From: Mycteria americana
Taxonomy: Eukaryota; Chordata; Aves; Ciconiiformes; Ciconiidae
NCBI RefSeq assembly: GCF_035582795.1
Contig: NC_134396.1
Location: 33,957,683-34,021,682, forward strand
DNA length: 64,000 nucleotides
Direction of reading: 5' to 3'
Shown here: positions 37,869-48,600 of the stretch, piece after piece
How the letters are laid out: each line of letters begins with the position of its first letter
Numbering within the stretch: position 1 is the stretch's first letter
Program-made: the position numbers and the translations under genes
Notes under the pieces: generated by a model
Told to the model about the DNA's origin: nothing
Seen by the model: the letters and a program-made list of their open reading frames with translations, nothing else
Databases searched by the model: none

Positions 37869-40800
37869 CTGAAAAGATAAGAATAGGGATATTTAAAAGT
37901 TGAATTCTGAACACACAATAGCAAGTGAAAATACGGTGTACCACAGAATACCAGACAACAATCACAGAAGTAGAATATAATTATTATCACAAGGTTTGAA
38001 AGGCCAAATTCTTTCATTTTAACATGCTTTTTTTCTTTTTTTTTTAAACATGCCAGAGTTGTATTTTTCACCGTTATAGGCACTACCCTCTCCTTGTTCC
38101 AAAAGACATTTTAGCAAAAGATCAACAGTTTCATGAACTGTTTCAATTCTAACAGAGCTGCATTTTAAAAAGAAATTAACAGACTAGGCTGATGCTTTTA
38201 TGACAAGCCCATGATTTTAAAATTAATCCTCAGACAAGTGACACGAAAATACAATTTTTTAGTGTGATACAAAAAACAGACCCCCACATCTTCCAATTAA
38301 GCCAACTTGTACATTTAGCTTGTGAAAACATTTTACTGAAATTTCAAAGGGTAACACATAAAACATCTCATTATGGAAAGAGAGACAGTGAAGAGACAGT
38401 ACTTGCATGAATAAGACACATAAGTCACTAGTTTGAAGGAGAGCTGCAATACTGACCTAAGGAATCAAAGTTTTTTTCTGGTCGAATATATCCAATTATG
38501 ACTATACTGAGAATTTCTCCGTAGAAGTCTTCTTTGAAGGTGTGGATAATGTGCGTTTCCTAAAGGAAGAAAAATAAGTTGGCATTTATGATGAAGTTTA
38601 TTTCCCTCACTGTAAGGTTGTACAGCTAATATCCCTAATTCAAATTCTCCCCAACACATACCAATAAAAGGGAGATTTAGTTTAGCATGTATAATGCAAA
38701 ATTAAAAGGCTAGGGCTTTTGCTTATGTTAGGAAGAACTGTGCTTTGCAGGCAGTTTAAGAAAAATTACTCTCTTAAGAGTATTCTAATAGCCAAACAAA
38801 AAGAAAAGAAAGCCATTACTCAGGGGAAATGCTTCACCACTTCTCGGAGGTAAGATTTCCAGGGCAGCAAATCACAAACAAAGCTTATTGTATCATTGTT
38901 AAGTTGATGCATCCAAAAACTATGAAGATTTTGATTGAAATAGTTGGCTTAAGGAGAGCTTTTACAACCAGCTCACATGGGAACTGAATAATCAAATTCA
39001 AGAAGGAGTGAAGGCTGAGACAGGGTTCCATCTTACGCTCAAAACCATTTTATGCACATCTCCCTCTCCAACATAGGCCCACCCATAGCATATACCAGCA
39101 GAGATATCAGATAGAAAGCTTTTGACCACATGCTCAGAAAAGTTACCTGCAAAAACTTTTAAAAGTATACATTTGCATAAGACAAGCTTCAAACATTTAG
39201 AGCCTTAGAAGCAGAGATTCATGTCCCGATAAAAGTGTTTTAGACAATTAAAAGAGAGCTCTGCCAGACTCAGGAAAAGCACCAGCACCTGACAGCCAGA
39301 AAAACACAGCTGTCACAGCTCAGGATTTTAACTCAACTCCTCCATCCTATTATTATGTACCTTCAAATATTTATTCTGTATATCAAGCCACAGCACCTCG
39401 TGTATGGGTTCCATCATTTAAGAGAAGAATTAATAGAAAATAATTGCAAATTAAGGTGCCCCGACATCTCTTACTTGAAATGTAGATAGATTGCAGAAAA
39501 CAATAGATTAGTATGTTCCAGCTCATTCTAGGGCTTTCATAACCAGTAAATTCATCCATCAAGCTTATGTTTAGTTAGCTATCAGTACTGTAAGCAAACA
39601 CCATTTCAGAAATACTGTTAAATTTTTATTTTGGAATTATTTAAGTAATGATGGAATAGAAGTAGAAAACAAAGTTTATTCACCCAAAGCTGCGTACTCT
39701 CTAGCTACTGAGATTATTTTCTTTTCTGAATACAAACATATGATATGGATACCAAATACATATCTAAGAGCAAACAGAATTTCTAGATCTCATTTATGGA
39801 TCAAATTCTGCTTATCTTATTCAAATTCAACATCTGGCTCATTTATTATAATAGAAATTCCCCACAAAGCGAAATTCTTACCACTGATTTCTTAATATTC
39901 TTATAGAAAGGATTCCATCCTATGCTCAAAACCATTTTATGGACATCTCCATTTCCAACACAGGCCCATCCATAGTATATACCAGTAGAGATATCAGATG
40001 GAAAGCTTTCAACTACTTGCTCAGAAAAGTTAGCTGCAAAAATTTTAGAAAGTGTAGTGTGAGTGACTTTGTGTAAGTCAAGGACATAACAGAATCTTCA
40101 AACACTTAAAAGCCAAACTCTGCCTACATACTATTTACAAACGTAACACTGATCATGATAAGAATGATGCAGCGTGCCATTTGGCAAAGAATAAAACACA
40201 AACCAGCTTCATAAAATTCATTCCCTGCGGTAATACCAGAGTTATCACATCTCTTATGCATAGTATATTTTATGGTTATATACATTCTCTTCTGTGGTAA
40301 TAATTAATAAACATGTAATATATCCAGTCAGAATGCCTTTCACTCTTAGGATAACTATCACAGCTTTAATATGGTGAAAGATGAGGAAAAAAAAAATCAA
40401 GTTCCTTCTGCACAATAAAATAGCATCTCAGAATTATTTACTTGTTAGTAAAATAATTACTTATGAAATAAAATATATAGAAATAAATGAAATTATGATT
40501 TAGTCACCTGTCAATTTTGTACAAGTTGCCCTTCAGAGGCATCTGTAGATTTCTGGGATCTTCTTTGAAAACTACATATCTACAGTAAAATAAATTCCCT
40601 TCTGACTGAACCTAACCTTCTTTCAAAATTACTATCCTAATTCTACTTCCCACATGAGTAGATCTCTTCATACAAGACATCAAGTTGATTTGAAAGAATT
40701 TATGGTTACTGAATTTTTATCAAAGCTCACAAGAGTAACAACTTCCCTCTCCTATTCCCTGATACCAATACATCATTTACACACAATCAAGAGAAAAATG

Positions 40801-41847
40801 TGAAATTATTAACAGATGTTGCCAGAAATCCAGCACCTCAAGATTGGTCTTACACAGTTTCCTTGTCTGCTAGGAGTGGTGCAACATGACTGTTGACTTC
40901 AGTGTCTGTTTAAGACAGGCCAAAATTCACTTGAATTACACCTCTATCTGTATGTAGACAACTGAAACAGAGGTAAGCAATAGGAAAATATATTTATTTT
41001 TAGGCCAAGTTCACGTGCCCTGTTTTTTAACCTCTGCATTGTTTCCCTTGAACCTCTTTCCTTACAGCTATTCCCAATGCCTACTCCCTTTCTTGTTCTA
41101 ATCTGAGGTTATGTGAACGGATATTTTCCAAGCTGCCACACAATACCGTGCATGTGATCACTTATCTACATCCTGTACATCATCATGACGACCATTAGAT
41201 GACTAAACGAACAAAAAACATGACTGAAAGAAACCGCTTAACAGAATGGGGGGAAAAAAAGACACAAAGGAGGGTACAAGACTCTAAGCAATGTAGGAAA
41301 AAAAAAAGTCAGAAAAATGCTAACACGGAACAAGCTAAGCCTATTTACAGAAAGAGCAAGTCATGCTAACAGCGCAATTGTGCAGGACAGCCGGGTGCCT
41401 CCCGGGTTCGAACGAGCCTGGTCACCAGCAACCGAGCTCCCGCACTTCTATTCGGCAGGCGAACCAGACGCCCGGGACCCTCCTGGGCGGCGGCGGCCGT
41501 CTCTCCGCGGGAGCACGGCAGCTCTCCGCTCCGGCGGCCTGCGCGGCTCGGGCTGCTGAAAGACCCCCGGGCCGGACGCCGGCCCCACCGGCGGCTGCAC
41601 TCCAGCCCCGCCGCGGTCCCGGGACATGGAGCGGCGCGGCCAGAGAGCCCCGCGCGGGGTACGCCGCGGGGGCAGAGGCAGGCCGCGGCCAACACCTCGC
41701 CGGTGGCCCTCACGGGAGGCGGCACCCTCACCGCGCCGCCCCGGTCCCCTGCGCACCCCGCTCACCGGTGGGGATGCCCAGCTCCTTGGAGCCTCTGCCG
41801 AAGCCCTTCACCACCTCCCCGCGGCAGAAGTAGGGCAGGTGCCTCAT
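37738..41847 (-). CDS. RFK: Riboflavin kinase, four coding exons
   Basis: RFK phosphorylates riboflavin with ATP to give FMN, the first step to FMN and FAD, in the cytosol. Coding exons on the minus strand are 41847-41766, 40033-39882, 38559-38457 and 37868-37738. All introns are GT-AG, with phases 1, 0 and 1. They join to 155 residues, the human length. The start MRHLPYFCRG is preceded by GCCGCC, a good initiation context. Readable motifs are PTAN (residues 26-29, split by intron 1; Thr and Asn bind Mg-ATP), GDVHKMVLSIGWNP, ETHIIHTFKEDFYGEIL (Glu79 matches the catalytic base, Glu86 in structure numbering) and SAIQEDIEEAKRQL in the C-terminal helix. It ends KIVNNH. One residue, Val78 (GTG before the exon 2 donor), is Met in human. 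A second exon 2 copy lies in intron 2. Confidence 0.97.
38457..38559 (-). CDS. RFK: RFK coding exon 3
   Basis: 103 bases from acceptor CCTTTAG to donor TTAG|GTCAGT. It encodes ETHIIHTFKEDFYGEIL to RPEKNFDSL plus the first base of a Glu codon. The opening Glu is the catalytic base. A branch or pyrimidine tract is modest (TTTTTCTTCCTTTAG). Confidence 0.96.
39037..39146 (-). pseudogene. Duplicated RFK exon 2 in intron 2 (possible alternative or dead exon)
   Basis: The minus strand reads NFSEHVVKSFLSDISAGI, then CYGWAYVGEGDVHKMVLS, closely parallel to the functional exon 2. The acceptor TTTTTGCAG is kept. The copy includes about 60-70 bp of upstream intron (CTTCAAACATTTAGAGCC here, CTTCAAACACTTAAAAGCC at exon 2). 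Similarity ends just after WNP, and the original donor is lost; the frame then reads VSAFTPS and stops at 38998. A change of ATAGGA to GTAAGA creates a new donor that would end a 110-base exon in phase with exon 3. Used instead of exon 2 it would give PTGN for PTAN and delete 14 residues; used together with exon 2 it would shift the frame. Most likely a decaying exon copy. Confidence 0.85.
39882..40033 (-). CDS. RFK: RFK coding exon 2 (functional copy)
   Basis: 152 bases between acceptor TTTTTGCAG and donor GTG|GTAAGA. It completes PTAN with GCT, then encodes NFSEQVVESF to FYKNIKKSV, including GDVHKMVLSIGWNP. It keeps phase with exons 1 and 3, so it is the constitutive exon. Confidence 0.96.
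41766..41847 (-). CDS. RFK: RFK coding exon 1
   Basis: 82 coding bases give 27 residues, MRHLPYFCRG to KELGIPT, plus one base of the PTAN alanine codon. The donor is ACCG|GTGAG. It lies inside the CpG island. An in-frame extension upstream of this ATG exists, but the human protein begins at the same methionine, so this start is chosen. Confidence 0.97.
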
Positions 41848-42255
41848 GGCGGCCGGCGGGCGACGGCGTCCGTTGGGCAGGCACGCGGCGCCGGCGAGAG
41901 CCGCCGGCAGCTCCCAGCCCGACGCTCCGCGGGTCCGCTTCAGCCCGCGCGCAGCGTTCTCCAGCACCTCGCTCTAGGCACTACTAAAAAGAGGGGAGGA
42001 ATCAGGTGGAGCCTTCCAGTTTTCAAATCATACCACCCTCTGACAGGCACCTGCCTCCCCTCAAGAATGGACTTGCCCGCACCGCCACTTCCACCCCACC
42101 CATGGGGGGGTCTGCACATGCTCAGTGTGCCGCGTGGCTGCGTCTCTGGGCGCGTTGGTTCAGTCGCGGTCGCGGCCGGGCGGCAGAGGCCTGCTCGGAG
42201 GGAAGCGGCCGCGCCCCGCCGCCTCCAGGCGGCTCTGCCCGGGGCCCCGCTGCCT

Positions 42256-42275
42256 CCTCTCCTCTCCTCTCCTCT
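42256..42275. repeat. CCTCT pentanucleotide repeat in RFK promoter
   Basis: Four perfect CCTCT units with partial units on both sides, about 410 bp upstream of the RFK start codon. It is purine-rich on the RFK sense strand. Confidence 0.9.
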
Positions 42276-42690
42276 CCCCTCGCATGGCTTCGCTTCGCGG
42301 GCAGGGCAGCGCCTGAGCCCGGCTGGCAGAGGCCGCTGGTGCGGCGTGTGCCCGCCCGGCCCGGCTGAGGCTCTCCCGCACCCCGCGCGGAGTGCGAAAC
42401 GGGCCCGTTGCTAAGCCCTCCTGCGCCGTCCCCCCGTGTCACAGGCCGGCAGCGCGCTTTTGGGCCGCCCGGAGCGTCGCCGTCCGCCCGGCGGCTGTGG
42501 TAGGCCAGGGGGGGCGGGCGTGTTGCGCAGGCCCGCTGCCGGAGGCTGGGCGCCCCGCTGTGCGGAGGCAGGCCGCTTGCGGGGCACGGGCTCGCCCTGG
42601 AAAGGCAAGTCTGCGCGGTGTGAAGCGGGGAGTTTGTTTTGGGAGCTGAACCAGGGGATGTCTCCGGAGGGAGGTAGGCAGTAGCGCTCA

Positions 42691-45600
42691 GGGCGAGCCG
42701 CGGTCGGCCGTCTGGCTCACGGGGATGGCCGTCGCTCCTGCCGACAAACCTCCCCAGACTCCGCTCTCGGGGGCGGCTGGATCTGACCAGTCCGGACGCT
42801 TTCATGCAATGAAAACGAAACAGCAACTCGGGGTGACTGACAGTTGCCACATCTCAGCCCTCTTCCCTGAAAAGCTACATCTTGCACTCTGCGCCCATGC
42901 TTAGAAATAATGATCATTTCTTCCTTGGTAACTCTGGTTTTACCTTTTCTTTCAGAAACGGTCCAATGCTCCAGAGCACAGCAGACATTTGGGAAAACTC
43001 AGAGAATTGATCTTTTTGTTACATCATAGCAACGAACCTTAGTTGCTTACTTAAAAAAGTAACATTTTTACTCCCCTCTGGTTTGCCATCACACTCACGT
43101 CTCCTTTTCTGTCGTTAGCCCTTTTCTGTCGTTTCACTACAAGTGCCAGGATTTCCTTTGGAAAAAAAGCATCAAGACAGAAATGCTCATTCTTAATTCA
43201 CCTTACATACTTAAAGGAAAGTGAAGGGTAACTCAGCATTTCCCTTACTTCACTTCCTGTTTCCAGTTGCTTTCATGTTGTAGCTGTGTTGATAAATCTC
43301 TTTAATGTCTTTAGGTGATTAACGCTCTCTTTTCTAAGGCCCTGATCCAGCTCAAATAAATTGAGTTTGCTTGAGTTCAAAATAGTATTATTAAGTGTGA
43401 AAAATGTCTGTAATCTGTCTAAAGTACAGAGCAGACAGCCTGCCAGCAGACAGTGGTGTATATATACCATTTGAGTTCTGGGGTCTCATGTACCATTGCT
43501 ATGCTGCACATAAGCATATTTGTGTACAAACACATACCTATATCTAGAAATAGCACCAGAGTCCTTGAAGTGAATTTCCAATCTTTCCCCCTTCTAGAAC
43601 ACGGTTGCTAATTTTACCAGTTTGATATAAGCTACAAAAATATTTCAGGACTTACCTCTAGTTCTGTTAGCTATTTTTTTAAATGGGGAAAAGTAGTGTA
43701 AACACTTATGACTTGTGGTTACATCTAACTGCATTTCAAATAAATAACTTTTAAAAATGGGAACCATCATGAGAAACTGACTGATATGTCATACTATAAA
43801 ACACTGAATGCTACCAGTTCATGGAAGCTGTGGACACAAACTATTTTATATAAGAAGGTCACAATTATTTTTAAAAGTGATTCTGCCTCATAATTACCCT
43901 TTTCTTTTTTTCTTTTTTCTCTTATCCCAATTCCCCACCACCGTTTTCATGCTAACATTTAAATTCATTACTTCAGTTTGAGTAGCTTTGGCTGACTTAC
44001 AGAATCATTATATATGTAGCTGTAGCTGACAAACAGAGTGGTGGCAGTATATATATTAAGAAGGAAAAGTGCAAGAGAAAGATATCCTGAGTCTGCTACT
44101 ACTGCATATATTCTGTTCTGCTGTCTCCCACCATGCAGAGAATAATGTTACAAAAAGTGTTTTCAGCGATACTTTGTAATGGAACTACTTTGGATATTAA
44201 GTACAGATCCCGAAGCTGTTACATCGTTGCTTAACTAATGACAGGCCATTAACAGTTGACAATGTGACCCCATGGCCATTAGAATTGTTTATTTCAGCTG
44301 AAGAGCAAGAAACAAAACAAAACAAAACACAACAAATTATATTTTCCAGAATATGTTTCTTCCTGATAGTAATGAGTTATGCATCAGGTTATAATTAGTA
44401 TTTAAGGAGATACAGATTTGTGTTCTTCCTTTTTTTTTTTTTTTAATGAATACCTCTTTTCAGAATAAATGTTGATGTTCTTGTGATATCCACAAGGTGT
44501 CATGCAATGTCTTCTTTTTCAGCGTCTGTAGGTTTGGGCATAAGGTTTATGATCTCAGTAGCAGAGAAGCCCTTGAGAAATAGTAAGTCAAGGAAGTATT
44601 TGTTTAAGAACTACGTGGGTACTTTCACAGAAGTCTAACTGATGACTTCTATCTCATTCTGTCAAGTAGTTATAATGTTAATAATTTCTATCAGTCATCA
44701 TGTTTTTCTTTTGTTAGTAACTGTACCTAGTTCGTATTGGTGAGGGGGATCTTGAATGAGTAGAATTTAGTTACCTGTACTAAAATTTAGTAGAGTTAGT
44801 AGACATGTTTCTTCCAGAAGTGTCACCAAATTTTAGTGATGACCAGGCCTGCTAGCACTGTCAGCCAAGAGAAGAGCAGTTCGATAATTCATACCTGCAA
44901 TGAGAAAACTCAGGCGCTATTTCAGGCAGCTAGGAAGGAACTTCTGTTCCCTGCTTATGCTACTTTATCTACAGCTATTGTTGTTAATGAAACATGTTTA
45001 AATATTTTTCTAGTATATATATACAGCCATAGAAACCAGAATAAAGAAAACAGACCATGTGTTGTGTCATCTGTGTAGGGCCTGTGTCAGGTTACCTGAC
45101 TGAACATAAGCTTTGTGGACTCACCATACTAACCAATGTTTAAATGTTCTGCAATGTGGATCATACTCTGTTCATCTTATTTCATAGTAAAACATACGAC
45201 TTGTATGGCATCACAAGCCTGTGCCAGAGTCCCTGTCTCCTGCTGCTGTGCTGCAAAAGGGTGCATTCCTAGGCATGGCTTAAGATGGGAGCAGGAATAT
45301 CCTGTTTCCTCCACATAAGATGGAAAAATAGCAAAAAAATATCTGCTGGATACTGGGATATTTTAGGGCTGTCCTAGCCAAGCTGGAAATTCTGGTTACA
45401 CCAGGCTTGGTGAAATATTCAGGATGTGACTTGAAGAAAAGTGTGCCATGTAGTAAAACTAGTAGCATTTTAACCAGCTCCTTGGAAGTTTCCATTCCCA
45501 GTGTGACAAAACTCTCATTGATTCAGGAGTTCAGTCCAAGGACACTCTGGCATGCCTTACGTCTAGTGGGCTGAAACCAGATGATGAAATCAGAGTACAA

Positions 45601-48600
45601 AGATACATACAAAACACTCTTGCAAGAATGTCTAATAAACACACCTGCTTTGAAAGTATTTTTTCTGTATTTTAGTATGGAATAGCAAACCACAGAAGTT
45701 AATTTTTTTAAACAGTCTGAAGTTTTGTTCTATTTGAAAAGACCATGTTCTTCTAGAACAAATAACTGCGGAGTAATGTGATGGCTAGCAAGACTGCATT
45801 AGATTACAGTGAAGCAACACGTACTATCAATGTCTGCATAGTAAGGCATAGCTGATATTATCTCCTGAACAGCTTCTGGTAATTATAGAACATTTGTTCT
45901 ATAGCAACTACCATTTGTATGTTACTAAACAATGTGTGAGAGAGACAAACTTGTTTGATTAATTACTGGTGCAATTCAGATATTGCAGATATATGACATA
46001 AAGGTGTAGATCTCGATGCTTTTCAAAAGCTTATATCAATGTGTCCAAAAATTCCCTCAGCTTTTGAATCACTATTTCTTTCTAGTGCCTTTTCTCCACA
46101 CTGAAGCCTCAACTTGCTTCTTGGAAAATGCACAGCACTGCTTTCAACTAGCTTAACTGCTTTCCCTTGTCTCTGCACAGCATTGTGCCACGTGAACGTA
46201 CTTCACGGTTAGTGCTCCAAATTCTCTAAATTTTAAAACTGCTGAAGAACCCAAGCTTCTTTGGCAACAAGCCTTCAAATGCATTTTGCAGCCCTCCCTA
46301 TTTGTCCATTTTCCAAAAATAGTTTAATAGGTGTCTCAGATTAAATAACCATGATCTAACTAGTCCTGATTAGGCTGAATCATAATGATGGCCATCTGAA
46401 TGTCAGGTGTATATCACACATATTTTTCCCAGCCACAGCTGACCCAGATCAAAATGTTTGTGTCCAGTCTATGATATATTATAAAAGCAATTAAAACCTT
46501 TGATTTTGATTTCTAATCTGCCACAAAATGAAAGATACAACACAGCCTGATTAATGGTTTGGTGCAATCTTCAGAAGAATCCTACCAACAGAGGCTTTGG
46601 TAGCACAGGAAAATAGTACAGGGCAAGGTGTCTCAGGCAGCTTCCACCCTTGAAGATAACTAAATAAGAGTCTCATATGCTTGAGGGTTTGAGATATGTT
46701 GCGATGCAAAATACCTTGCATTTCTCAAAAATCAACACAGATTGCTACCAGGAATCCCACAATGAAACGCAGAAGAACAAGACTGGGGATCTCAGTGAAG
46801 TAGGTTAGGAGATGTCTACTGTGTTGTCATGAGTTGTGCAATGCCTTGCAGATGAATAGATGTTAGGCAACTTGGAGGTTAGTGTGAAGCTATTTCTGAT
46901 CAAAGTTCCTGCAGAAATGGCACGTTAGCAGTAATAATGTTTTACAGGAGGTAGTTAGCTGAGATCTATTAAGAAAGCCACAAACAATGGGATGGGCAAT
47001 GGATTTCAGCTTGTTAAATGTAATGAAAACCAGAAATAACTTCATTTCAGATTTTGGTGAATCTGAATAATTTGAAGCAAATAATTGGAAAGCAAAAAAA
47101 TTAGATACCAAAAAATTTTCTGACCTAGAACTTAAGTACTACTTGGCTCTTAATTCCCACTTTTCATGGGGAAGAATAGAAGGCAAAGGTGCTAATAGCT
47201 TACAGAAAAGGGCAATCTCTCAGAGGGAAGAGCCTGTTAGAAGGGCACAAGCTTAAGTGGGAATGAGTACAGAGATAAAAGGAGCACGTATTTGATGCTT
47301 ACGAGACTTCACAAGTTTGGGAACACTTTACAAAAGAAAGTAAGCCAGTTTGTCAAAACTGTCTGTCTTTACTGCAAGAACTGGTTTCACAATGACATAA
47401 TACAAAATTAAACCAGTGACCACTGGCCTCGTTCATGGAAGCTGTATTTAGAAGTGCTGGGAAGAACAGTATCCTCTCAGAAGCACAAGAGATGTATTGT
47501 CCCAGTGGCAGATTTCCTTTTTTTTATGTCCAGAAATACTCTGCATAGGCCCTCACCTCTATTCTTTTTATGGAAAGCTGAAGAGGCTTTCTTCATTTTC
47601 AGACGACAAGGGAGAAAGCTTTTTCACCTATGCAATAGCATCAGAAAGAGCAGGAGATGAAAATGATTGTGCTAGTGACTGACATTGCAGGGAGGAGGTA
47701 CTGAAGTAAATGGCTGCAATGTTTTTCCCTGTATGCTAATTACCAGTTTTTAAGATAATTTTCTTCTTTCCTTCCCTCGGCTTGCTGTTACAGCCTTGTT
47801 CACCCACTAACCAATGGCAGAGCAAACAAGAAAGATTCTGGTGAAAATTTCTCATTGTTAAAAGGAACCTGGAGTTTATAATGCTCCTGCCATCACCAAT
47901 ATGTGATGCTGGTTCCCAAGCACGTGCAGGGTGCGCCTGCAGTTGTGACAGCACTGCCATCTATGTAAGGCAACCACTCCTTCATTGAGCAATCTCCACT
48001 GCCTATTGAAGAAATAGCCCTAATCATCGCTCGTGCCTGCCACTGCAAAGTGACCCTTCTCTATGCATGCTATTTGACTGCAACCTCGTGTTTTCTTAAC
48101 ACAGGAAATACTTGCACAACAACAAGGGAAAGTGTTAGCCATAATTTCCACTTTTGGTTTTTGGGCTACATTCCAATTGCTGTGCACACAATCCTAGTAC
48201 TCCTGCAAGCAGACCTGTGCCAGACCCATCTGTGCTGTGGACAGAAGGGTTACTCCACATCAGTCTCCCGAAAGTTGCCTCACTATGGGCAGGCTGCAGT
48301 CACTTGCCCTTGCCAGTAAACCTGGCCTGGTGCTGCCCTACCCACCTGCAGAGTCAAACCAAAGCTATGAATACAAAAGGCATGTACAAAGAAGAATCCC
48401 AGAAGTAATACAAGACCAGTTTCTGTTTTCTTTTGTTTGGGGGCTAGAGGAGGGGAATAGAGCCCTCAAGTTAAAAGGGTAAGAAAAAATTGTGACTCTA
48501 CCTCAAGCAATTCCTTCAAAATTATTTCCTTCCAGTGATTACATAGCAAATACAACAGCAATAACTGATTGCATAAACATGAACACTCTAACAAACTAGA

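Larger units (their letters stand above)
41390..42690 (-). promoter_or_regulatory. RFK: RFK CpG-island promoter
   Basis: CpG-dense, GC-rich sequence covering RFK coding exon 1 and about 850 bp upstream, with abrupt borders against AT-rich flanks. It is TATA-less, typical of a housekeeping promoter. The exact transcription start is not determinable. The island extends well beyond the start codon, so divergent plus-strand transcription is possible, but no coding frame supports a second gene. Long frames on both strands here come from the scarcity of stop codons in GC-rich DNA. Confidence 0.8.

Noticed and set aside
41626-42850. Frames of 262 (plus) and 242 (minus) residues upstream of RFK
   Set aside because: Same CpG-island artefact; they overlap the RFK first exon and its promoter and show no domain or splice support.
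44836-45078. Frame beginning MMTRPASTVSQEK, faintly like a CR1 ORF1 start
   Set aside because: Resemblance limited to a few residues, with no coiled-coil or downstream CR1 sequence.
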